Shown here piece by piece: positions 7,507 to 14,793 of a DNA stretch of 64,000 nucleotides (position 1 is its first letter; every line of letters begins with the position of its first letter). Made by a program: the position numbers and the translations under genes. The stretch spans positions 1 to 64,000 of the forward strand of contig CAMCEE010000001.1 in assembly GCA_945873815.1 (NCBI GenBank), in the 5' to 3' direction. This stretch comes from an uncultured Caryophanales bacterium (GTDB lineage: Bacteria > Bacillota_I > Bacilli_A > RFN20 > CAG-449). The notes beneath the pieces are model-generated. The model did no database searches. It was given only the letters and a program-made list of their open reading frames with translations, and was not told the origin of the DNA.

Positions 7507-7700
7507 TAATAATTAGCGAGATTTTTATAGATTTACCATGAAGAATGTAGAACGTTTTTTGTTTTAAAACATAGAATTGGTCTTTCTTCTTTATCCGATT
7601 TTAACGGATGATGTAATCAAACTTAATTTTGATTAAAAAGAACTTCTCGTTTTCAGTAACGAGGGGCTGATTATCTATATATAAAAATGTAGTAGATGTT
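7507..7700. other. Intergenic stretch with three consecutive hairpins
   Basis: No gene seen. Between 7593 and 7663 three stem-loops follow each other: ATCCG/CGGAT (7593-7609), AATCAAA/TTTGATT (7615-7634) and CTCGTT/AACGAG (7646-7663). They could belong to a structured RNA or be a decayed terminator cluster for the 6865 gene. Confidence 0.4.
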
Positions 7701-7760
7701 TGTAGTTAACCCCAAAAATTGGACCGAGTAATATTGGAAAGATTAATGGGGTTAGCTACA
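7701..7760. mobile_element. 60-bp mini-element: paired IS3-like ends with 3-bp target duplication
   Basis: TGTAGTTAACCCC (7701-7713) and GGGGTTAGCTACA (7748-7760) are inverted repeats with one mismatch. They have TG...CA termini like IS3-family ends and are flanked on both sides by GTT. It looks like an IS reduced to its ends, or a very small MITE. A simple hairpin terminator is the alternative, since a T-run follows at 7762. Confidence 0.5.
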
Positions 7761-8004
7761 GTTTTTCTTATACTTAAAATGCTATTGGGTAGCAAATAAG
7801 TTATTGATTATGGTTGTTAAAATGGCTAAAGTTGCTAGAATGTGGCTAATATAACGAAATCAATAAAATACCAAAATGGTAATAGAAAATAAAAATTATA
7901 TTTTGATTTTTGCAATCTTGATTTTAATACAATAACATTGGGATTATCTGCAAAACCAGAATCCATTTTATGATAAATATTATTTATAAATAAAAGAATA
8001 GAAT
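7761..8004. other. AT-rich stretch without a recognisable gene
   Basis: All frames are broken by stops. Short runs such as 'YNEINKIPKW' (near 7850) suggest decayed coding sequence, but nothing can be assigned. Confidence 0.3.
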
Positions 8005-8020
8005 AAGGAGACTAACTATT

Positions 8021-8419
8021 ATGAAATTTGAATTTAATGAAAATGATGCACCAGAATTAGCTAATCTAATCGATTCAAATCCTGATGCTGTAAGAGTTTT
8101 AGAAAAAATGACCGAGATTTATCGTTTTTTGACAGGAAATAGTGATGATGCTGCTGCACGCGGATATTTGAATGATGAACTATTTAAAAACAATCTTTCC
8201 AGTTTAAGTAAGGATCAATTATTATCTCTTAAGAGTAATATAGCAAGCATTTTAGCTTTTATTACTAAATGTATGCTAACAGGCACTGAAGATTTATTTT
8301 CTCCGACTGAATCGGAAGGTTATTATTTTGTTAATGAGAGTGATAACGGTAGTTTATTAAGAATTTTAGCAAATGAAATAAATATGATCGATGAATTATT
8401 TAGAATAGAAAATAAATAA
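8021..8419 (+). CDS. Hypothetical protein, 132 aa
   Basis: Unrecognised, acidic and mostly helical. It has 'LANLIDSNPDAVRVLEKMTEIYRFLTG' at the N-terminus and an Ile/Leu-rich helix 'SLKSNIASILAFITKCML' near residues 69-86. No signal peptide or membrane anchor is seen. AAGGAG at 8005-8010 lies 10 bp before the ATG. It stands alone between two gene-free stretches of about 500 bp in the IS-rich island. Confidence 0.6.
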   Translation: MKFEFNENDAPELANLIDSNPDAVRVLEKMTEIYRFLTGNSDDAAARGYLNDELFKNNLSSLSKDQLLSLKSNIASILAFITKCMLTGTEDLFSPTESEGYYFVNESDNGSLLRILANEINMIDELFRIENK

Positions 8420-8948
8420 AATGAAGAGTAAAATTCTATTTCAGCAAAACTTTAAAATACATGTGGTGCTGATTATATGACATCGAAAATATGTTAAATG
8501 GAAGAAAATACAACAATACAAAATCCTGATTTTAATATTGAAAGTGTCGAGTTTGGAAAATTGAAAAAACATGTTTTTTAAAATGTAAAAGAGAATCTAA
8601 AGTATTTCAAAGCTTTTATGGAGAAGGGATAATTGGACTAGACACCCGAAGTTATGAGATACACAATGTAAGCATCCTTGTTATAGAAGAGTAGTTCTAG
8701 AATTTATTTGACGGGTTCCGCATGATGCTAGCGCAAATGGTAATCAAAAAGAAAATAAAAGGAAATAGTTAAAATAAAAACATTATATGCATTGACAATA
8801 ATGGTTTATGAGAAGAACTATCGAAAAAAGACGCAAATGTCATAATGGAATTGTTGGAAAGGCGTGCGAGCGTAATATCGGACTAGATGAATTTTCCAAC
8901 TAAGATAACATCTTTACAAACAAGAAATGCTATGATATAGATATATAG
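8420..8948. other. Gene-free stretch of about 530 bp with decayed coding fragments
   Basis: Only short frames are open. One 27-codon frame at 8498-8581 ('MEENTTIQNPDFNIESVEF...') has protein-like composition but no ribosome binding site. GTTGGAAA (about 8850) and TTTCCAAC (about 8893) could pair over a 30-nt loop. I see no RNA gene. It is probably the debris of former accessory genes. Confidence 0.35.
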
Positions 8949-8962
8949 AGGGGGAAAACAAA

Positions 8963-9430
8963 ATGGCTTTACATGATTTTATAAAAACTCAATTTAAATA
9001 TGCTAAAAAATATTCGGTGAAAAATAAAAAAGCATATTTAAAAATAATTTATCTAGATAAAGATAATGGAACAGTATTTAAGGCTGCTCAAGCAAGATTA
9101 TACGGTTTTACAAAAAGTAATCCAAAGTCCGTTACAATATATGAATGGCTTGCTGGAGAACTATATAACTATATAAATAGTTCAACTCATGAAACAAAAA
9201 AATCATTTGACGAATGGCACGATAGAACATGCCGTAATTTCGTTGGTCAATGCAAATCTTTAGGTATAAAGGGAAGTAGAACAGGTCCAGTTTGTTATGG
9301 AATGGCTCAAAAATTTGTAAATATATCATTAAAATATATTTATTGCTTTGAAGATGCAACATCAGTTGATGAGTATGATAAATTTACTTTCGGTCATGTT
9401 GCACTTGATTCCTATACTTATTGTCGATAA
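8963..9430 (+). pseudogene. Hypothetical protein truncated by the IS30 insertion (155 aa left)
   Basis: Paralogue of the 6865 gene: 'YGMAQKFVNISLKYIYCF' is followed by 'FGHVALDSYT'. The frame then runs into the left end of the IS30 element, which supplies the last codons and the TAA stop (9428-9430). Compared with the 213-aa paralogue, about 60 C-terminal residues are missing. The start has a strong ribosome binding site (GAGGGGG, 8948-8954). It is probably non-functional, although the N-terminal part may still be made. Confidence 0.65.
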
Positions 9431-10533
9431 TTTCTCAATTCAAACGCAACACCTAGTAAGTGACTTATGTATTAAGTACTTCTAAAGGTGTTAAGTATTT
9501 ATTACATTTTCTAGGTCTATTATTTAATAAAGATAGATTATATGTCAATTCATCTATATCAACTTCTGATAAATCCATACTTTTAGGATAAAATTCACGT
9601 AATAACCCATTCGTATTTTCATTTGTCCCTTTTTGCCATGCACAATAAGGATCACAAAAATATGTGTTACAATGTAGTTCTTGTTCTATTTTTTCATATC
9701 CAGCAAACTCTTTCCCTCTGTCAAATGTTATTGTTTTGACTAACTCACTTGGAAAGTGCTTTAATGCTTCAATAATCGCTGGTGTGACATAACATTCTTT
9801 TCTACTAGGAACCTTAATTGCTATGTAGAAACGAGACTTTCTCTCTGCTAAAGTTACGAAACAAACAGAACTTTTTCTTGTATGATCATTTCTGCCGGAT
9901 TCAACGGTATCACCTTCCCAATGACCTAATTCTAATCTTTTATAAATGTCTTTTGGACGTTTCTTAATTGATCTGCTTGAGCTTACATTAAACTTACCTC
10001 TTGTTTCTGCCGGTCGTTTAAAATGACCTTTTCTTCTTAGTTGAATCATTTCGACTTTTGGTATTCTTTTATCGTGTATCATTCTATAAATGGTTGCCGT
10101 TGAAGGAATATTTAGATTTTCATTATCACATATTCTATGTGATATTTGTTCAGGTGACCATCGTAAATGTATTTTTTCTTTTATATATTCTATTACATTA
10201 TTGTCATTTATTTTATGCTTATGACATTCTTTTCGCCTGATATGATACTTTCGTTCTGCAACTTCAGGAAAATAAATCTTTGATATGCGATGTGAATTCT
10301 TTTTTATTTCTCTTGAAATGGTAGATGGAGAACGTTGTAATGCTTTTGCAATTTCTCGAATACTGAGTCCGGAATTTAAGAAATAATAGATACAACATCT
10401 CTCATCTATGTTAAGATGATTATAGCTCATATGTTTTGCCTCCGTTATATGCTTGTTTGGTCACTTACATATTAACATAAGTAAGACAATGAGTCTTTTT
10501 TTATTGGTGTTGCGTTTGAATTGAGAAATTATC
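9426..10533 (-). mobile_element. IS30-family insertion sequence (1108 bp)
   Basis: Perfect 28-bp terminal inverted repeats (9426-9453 and 10506-10533, inner part AATTCAAACGCAACACC) flank one intact transposase gene. No convincing 2-4 bp target duplication is visible. Different truncated genes abut the two sides, which fits an adjacent deletion after insertion. Confidence 0.88.
9465..10430 (-). CDS. IS30 family transposase
   Basis: A 321-residue transposase. The N-terminal helix-turn-helix ('LSIREIAKALQRSPSTISREIKKN') binds the ends. The catalytic DDE domain shows 'HWEGDTVES' (first Asp), 'ITFDRGKEF' (second Asp) and 'NENTNGLLREFYPKS' (Glu), the IS30 signature. It is full length and intact, and the element probably remains mobile. 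Confidence 0.95.
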   Translation of the reverse strand: MSYNHLNIDERCCIYYFLNSGLSIREIAKALQRSPSTISREIKKNSHRISKIYFPEVAERKYHIRRKECHKHKINDNNVIEYIKEKIHLRWSPEQISHRICDNENLNIPSTATIYRMIHDKRIPKVEMIQLRRKGHFKRPAETRGKFNVSSSRSIKKRPKDIYKRLELGHWEGDTVESGRNDHTRKSSVCFVTLAERKSRFYIAIKVPSRKECYVTPAIIEALKHFPSELVKTITFDRGKEFAGYEKIEQELHCNTYFCDPYCAWQKGTNENTNGLLREFYPKSMDLSEVDIDELTYNLSLLNNRPRKCNKYLTPLEVLNT

Positions 10534-11047
10534 CATTTTCATGATTCATAATGATTGCTTCAACCGATTGCCCTTTTTGTAGCAATGGTGATACGAGATT
10601 ATTTATTTTGTTAAATTTCTCATTAGATGTTTTGAGCATATTATGTGTTGAAGAATAGTTTTCATGATAATTGAGGGATGCATGATCGGCTTCATAATAA
10701 TATTGTAACTTTTTACAATTTCCGCGCTTACAACAAAAATTACAAACGAAAGGGTATTTTTTTAAGCATTGATTCCTTCCAGGTGAATAGTTAATGCAAT
10801 TATTTGGGCAATAAAACGAGCCTTTATTATTAGGACTTCTTTTTACGCATTCTTTAAAATGAATACACGATGTATGAACCCCAAATCTATCTTTATTAAC
10901 TGGATATGAATTTCTTAATATTTCACGATAGATTGTTTGTCTTGAAACACCTAATTCACTAGCAATTTCATCTAATGATGATTTCTCTTTTAATAGAGCT
11001 TCAATTTGACTTCTTTGAATTAAATTGAGTTGAGTAAACTTCTTCAT
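10529..11047 (-). pseudogene. Second IS30-family transposase, N-terminal fragment (172 aa)
   Basis: The helix-turn-helix ('SSLDEIASELGVSRQTIYREILRN') and a cysteine-rich zinc-binding region (several CxxC pairs, residues 61-110) match the N-terminal half of larger IS30-type transposases. The frame ends inside the right end of the 9426-10533 element, and the DDE domain is absent from the other side of that element. It is thus a fragment left by IS insertion plus deletion. Its ribosome binding site (AAGGAGG near 11058) remains. It is unlikely to be active but could bind its old ends. Confidence 0.8.
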
Positions 11048-11196
11048 AAACTAAACCTCCTTACAAATTGAAGAAGCTCAATTTCATTATACTAAATGTG
11101 ATTAAAGAATAAATGCAACGAAACGGATGAACTCCCTGTTCTTATTGTTGCATTTTGTTATTTAATTAACGATAAATTATATTTTTTATAAATATT

Positions 11197-11226
11197 TTGT
11201 AATGAGGTGAAATTTGCTGTTATAAT
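11197..11226 (+). promoter_or_regulatory. Likely promoter of the divIC gene
   Basis: TTGTAA (11197-11202), 18 bp, TATAAT (11221-11226). The GTG start at 11253 follows a GAGGGGG ribosome binding site. The 16 bases AGAGGGGGAAAACAAA before the start are identical to those before the 8963 gene. Confidence 0.5.
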
Positions 11227-11252
11227 AAAAATATAAAGAGGGGGAAAACAAA

Positions 11253-11516
11253 GTGAGCGCATTGCAAAGAAAGAAGAACAGAATTATTAGTTTTGTTTGC
11301 ATTGGATTTTTTGCTATGTCTTTTGTTATATCGGGGGTTATTGTTTCAAAATTAGTAAATACAATTGTTAATTACAACACTCTTCAGAAAATAAAAAATC
11401 AATTGATTGAAGAAAAAGAAAAACTTGAAGATGGTGAAGAAAAGGATTGTTTTACAGTATATGTAAAAGACGAATATACCTTAGATAATGGGGAAATATA
11501 TATTTTTAATAAATAA
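11253..11516 (+). CDS. divIC: DivIC/FtsB-like septum formation initiator
   Basis: 87 residues with one membrane segment (about residues 13-36), then a coiled-coil stretch ('LQKIKNQLIEEKEKLED') and the C-terminal 'VKDEYTLDNGEIYIF' typical of DivIC/FtsB. It acts in the FtsL-DivIC-DivIB complex that licenses septal wall synthesis. Its position directly upstream of a SpoIIE-like gene is the same as in Bacillus and supports the call. The start is GTG, with a GAGGGGG ribosome binding site 7 bp upstream. Confidence 0.8.
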   Translation: MSALQRKKNRIISFVCIGFFAMSFVISGVIVSKLVNTIVNYNTLQKIKNQLIEEKEKLEDGEEKDCFTVYVKDEYTLDNGEIYIFNK

Positions 11517-11546
11517 TATCAATTTTCGACTAAAAATGAATAGCGC

Positions 11547-11587
11547 AAAGTTCATACTTATTCTCGGGGGAGGTAAGTATGAACTTT
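11547..11587 (+). promoter_or_regulatory. Start-codon hairpin of the spoIIE-like gene
   Basis: AAAGTTCATACTTA (11547-11560) pairs perfectly with TAAGTATGAACTTT (11574-11587). The 13-nt loop (11561-11573) contains the GGGGGAGG ribosome binding site, and the ATG (11579-11581) lies inside the stem. T residues follow, so it could also act as a weak terminator. Translation of the gene is probably limited by opening of this stem. Confidence 0.7.
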
Positions 11588-13450
11588 TTCTTAACAAATT
11601 TGAAGAAACGCAATATCAGTATTACTCTCATTTTAAGAATATGCTTAGTGATTATGACTCTTTTCGTTATTCTTCAAAACCATGCTTTTATATTTAACCC
11701 CTTAATAATCGCACTTTGTAATACCTCATACTTATTTCCCTTTCCTCTTATTGTTATTGCTTATTCTTTGTATGTTATAACAGGACTAATAGTCAATGTA
11801 AATTATGGTTTAGAATTATTATTTATATGTATTCTTCATGGTATATTAACGCTTTTATCGAGTAATAAATCAAATAATAAAAGACTTAAAATAATGAGTT
11901 TTTCATTTCCTTTTATTATTGCGTTAATATATTGTTTTTTAGTGAAAAGTCCATCGGATTATATAAATCTTGGTATATCATTTATCGTATCTTTGCTTAT
12001 GTCATATATCATGAATAAATCCTTAGATGATTATATTAATAATGAGAAAATGAATGATACTTTTCTAGTAATCATCCTTATATTAATCCCAGTTACATTT
12101 CTTGGGCTAAGAAGTATTTCTTTTTTTATTACCGCTTTTTTGTATGCATCAATGATTAAAAGAAATCACCAAAAGGAAGTATTGATTTCTCTTTTTCCTT
12201 TACTTGCAATTGAGATGTATTATTATAATCTTCCGCCTTATCTATTAATCGCAGTATCGTCATCTTTTTTTGTGGGTTCGTTATTAAAAATAAGAAAATA
12301 CAATGAATTAATTATGGTTTTAATTTTCAGTATCTTTGCTGCGATATATGATCAAAAGTTCTATCTATTACAAGAGTATTATCAGGTTACAGGTGGCATT
12401 CTTATAACCTATTTCATTTCATATAAAGAAATAAAGAAAGAAAAAGAAAGCGATAGTAATAGATTAGATACGATTAAGGAGTTTTGTACTTTACTTGAAG
12501 ATAATAGATTCTCTCGATATACCGATTTAGAGAAAGTATTACTAAATGAAATAAAAGAAAGCATATGCTTAAAATGTACTAATAAAGAGAATTGTCATCT
12601 TTTACATAATAAAATCGTGTCTTCATATATTGATGATAAAACTAAAAAGGATATTGTTTCTGAATGTTTGTATTCATATCAAGTAATGAAAAAAATCTCA
12701 ATGCATAATCAATTGTTTTTTGACTTTAATACGAATGAATGTGCGATAAGTGAGAATAGAGTGAATCTTATTAAACCGTATTCTTTTATTAGGAAAATGG
12801 TGGAAAAGAAGGATGAAAATGAAGAATTTACAATCAATTTCAACTTGGAGATAGAATATATTTCACAGGGCTTTTCCGCGAAAAACGGGGATTCTTATGA
12901 ACTTGTTGAAATGAAGAATTACAAATATTTACTACTTAGTGATGGGATGGGACATACTAAAGAAAGCAATGATGTTTCTTCCTATCTTATATCTTTATGT
13001 AAGATTCTTCTTCCCTTTGAAAGTAACATTCATTTATTGCTTAAAGATGTAAATAAAATTATGTTATCTAAAACTTGTGAAGAGGTTTATGCTACTTTAG
13101 ATATTGGAAAATTTGATCTTGAAAATGGAAAAGTAGAACTTTATAAGTTAGGTTCTTTTTCCACTTACTTCATTCATAATAAGGTGGTTAAGGAATATAC
13201 TCCTTCCTTGCCTCCAATTGGAATTGTGAATAATTTTAAGGATAAAGCAGATACTATTTCTTTTCAAAAAGGCGATATCTTTATATTTATGACCGATGGC
13301 TTTGGAGATAATGTTAGTGATATTATATGTAATACTATTCAAAAATCCTCTTTTTTAAATATTCATAATTATACACGTTTTTTATTTAACAAGTTAAAAC
13401 TCAATAAATGCGATGATGATAAAACGATTATTGGAATTAAAATTAGATGA
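11579..13450 (+). CDS. spoIIE: SpoIIE-like membrane PP2C phosphatase
   Basis: 623 residues. The first 285 or so form about ten hydrophobic segments. A linker with a cysteine cluster follows ('CLKCTNKENC', Cys330/333/339), a SpoIIE feature. The C-terminal half is a PP2C-type serine phosphatase with 'LSDGMGHT' (near residue 455) and the late 'DDDKT' metal-binding motif (612-616). SpoIIE dephosphorylates SpoIIAA to switch on sigma-F in the forespore and also acts at the polar septum. It is somewhat shorter than Bacillus SpoIIE (about 827). Its place between divIC and tilS matches Bacillus order and makes a generic PP2C protein unlikely. Start and ribosome binding site lie in a hairpin. Confidence 0.85.
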   Translation: MNFFLTNLKKRNISITLILRICLVIMTLFVILQNHAFIFNPLIIALCNTSYLFPFPLIVIAYSLYVITGLIVNVNYGLELLFICILHGILTLLSSNKSNNKRLKIMSFSFPFIIALIYCFLVKSPSDYINLGISFIVSLLMSYIMNKSLDDYINNEKMNDTFLVIILILIPVTFLGLRSISFFITAFLYASMIKRNHQKEVLISLFPLLAIEMYYYNLPPYLLIAVSSSFFVGSLLKIRKYNELIMVLIFSIFAAIYDQKFYLLQEYYQVTGGILITYFISYKEIKKEKESDSNRLDTIKEFCTLLEDNRFSRYTDLEKVLLNEIKESICLKCTNKENCHLLHNKIVSSYIDDKTKKDIVSECLYSYQVMKKISMHNQLFFDFNTNECAISENRVNLIKPYSFIRKMVEKKDENEEFTINFNLEIEYISQGFSAKNGDSYELVEMKNYKYLLLSDGMGHTKESNDVSSYLISLCKILLPFESNIHLLLKDVNKIMLSKTCEEVYATLDIGKFDLENGKVELYKLGSFSTYFIHNKVVKEYTPSLPPIGIVNNFKDKADTISFQKGDIFIFMTDGFGDNVSDIICNTIQKSSFLNIHNYTRFLFNKLKLNKCDDDKTIIGIKIR

Positions 13451-13502
13451 AAAAATCTATATTCTAATATAAAATATATCTAGAAGAAATGTTAGAGGAT
13501 TT

Positions 13503-14744
13503 ATGATTAAGATTAACGAAGAAGAATTTCCAATTAATGGTAAATATATTGTTGGAGTTTCTGGTGGACCAGATTCAATGTGTCTTTTATCTACTTTGAT
13601 TAATCAAAAATATGATATTGTCGTTTGTAATGTTAACTATAATACAAGAGATGTTTCCTCTATGGAACAAGAAATGGTAGGAGAGTATTGTAAGAAATAT
13701 TCTATTCCTTTTGAAACTATATCTGTATCTCACTCAAAGAAGAATAAAAATTTTGAAGGATGGGCTAGAGAAGTTAGATACAATTTTTTTAGTGAAGTAT
13801 ATAAGAAATATCATGCAGATGGATTATTTATCGCCCATCATAAAAATGATGATTTAGAAACATATATTCTACAAAAAAATAGAAATAATATTGTTAGAAG
13901 ATGGGGATTGTCATTGAAAACAAGAATCCTTGGAATGAATGTTTATCGTCCTTTTCTTGCTTATTCTAAAGTAGAATTAGTAAATGAATGCGATATTAAT
14001 TCGATTCCATATTCGATTGACATTACGAATCTAAAACCAGTATGTGAAAGAAATAAAGTTAGAATAGATTTAATCGATAAATATTCTAAAGAACAAATTG
14101 ATGAATTGTTTTTGCAAAAAGATAGAGATAATGAGAAGCTATTAAAACAAATGGAAAAAATCATTCCTCTTAGAAAGAAAAACGAATGGGAAGTAAAAGA
14201 AATTGAGAATCTATCTGAAATAGAAAGAATACGTTTTATCTATGAGATAATAGTTGCAAAGATTCCTTATTTAGCAAATAAATTATCTCGAAAAAGGATA
14301 GAGGAATATTTAAAGCTTCTATTTTCTAATAAAGTGAATGTTTGTATTAAGATTATCGATAATTATGAAATTTGGAAATCATTCGGATATATCAAGTTTG
14401 TTATAGTAGATGATAATAAAGAATATTTATATACTTTAGAGAAACCGGGAAAACTAGATACAAAGTATTTCTCATTTGAAATGCCTGAAGACGCTTTATT
14501 CTTAAAGATAACGAATGAATCATACCCTTTAATCATTAGGAATGTGAGAATGAATGATGTTGTATCTTTTGGGAATGTTAAAAAGAAGATGAATCGAATC
14601 ATGATAGATGAGAAGATACCTCTATTTAAGAGAAAAAATTATCCAATTATCTTAGATAAAAATCAAAACGTCAAATATTTTCCACTATATAAATCAGATA
14701 AACAAAAAAATATAGCAAATAAACTAAAGTTTGTGATAAAATAA
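13503..14744 (+). CDS. tilS: tRNA(Ile)-lysidine synthase
   Basis: 413 residues. The N-terminal PP-loop ATP-pyrophosphatase motif is 'GVSGGPDSM' (about residues 18-26), and 'HHKNDDLETYILQ' (about 116-128) is the TilS signature. The C-terminal part corresponds to the substrate-binding domain. The enzyme makes lysidine at C34 of tRNA-Ile(CAU), which is essential for reading AUA codons in an AT-rich genome. The ribosome binding site is AGAGGA just before the ATG. Position after spoIIE and before ftsH matches Bacillus, although hprT, normally between tilS and ftsH, is missing. Confidence 0.92.
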   Translation: MIKINEEEFPINGKYIVGVSGGPDSMCLLSTLINQKYDIVVCNVNYNTRDVSSMEQEMVGEYCKKYSIPFETISVSHSKKNKNFEGWAREVRYNFFSEVYKKYHADGLFIAHHKNDDLETYILQKNRNNIVRRWGLSLKTRILGMNVYRPFLAYSKVELVNECDINSIPYSIDITNLKPVCERNKVRIDLIDKYSKEQIDELFLQKDRDNEKLLKQMEKIIPLRKKNEWEVKEIENLSEIERIRFIYEIIVAKIPYLANKLSRKRIEEYLKLLFSNKVNVCIKIIDNYEIWKSFGYIKFVIVDDNKEYLYTLEKPGKLDTKYFSFEMPEDALFLKITNESYPLIIRNVRMNDVVSFGNVKKKMNRIMIDEKIPLFKRKNYPIILDKNQNVKYFPLYKSDKQKNIANKLKFVIK

Positions 14745-14753
14745 TATAACTTG

Positions 14754-14773
14754 TTAATAATTTAAATTATTAA
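14754..14773. other. 20-bp perfect AT palindrome upstream of ftsH
   Basis: TTAATAATTTAAATTATTAA is a perfect palindrome between tilS and the ftsH ribosome binding site. It could be an operator or chance in AT-rich DNA. Confidence 0.35.
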
Positions 14774-14793
14774 TAGGTATTAAGGAGGGGATT

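Noticed and set aside
6865-7663. Type III (ToxIN-like) toxin with an RNA antitoxin in the three hairpins
   Set aside because: The hairpins are not tandem sequence repeats and lie downstream of the gene, and the protein does not show ToxN features. The idea is only kept as a weak RNA hint.
11488-11697. 69-codon frame overlapping divIC and the spoIIE start
   Set aside because: It lies across the start-codon hairpin and in another frame of a clear SpoIIE-like protein; there is no independent start signal.
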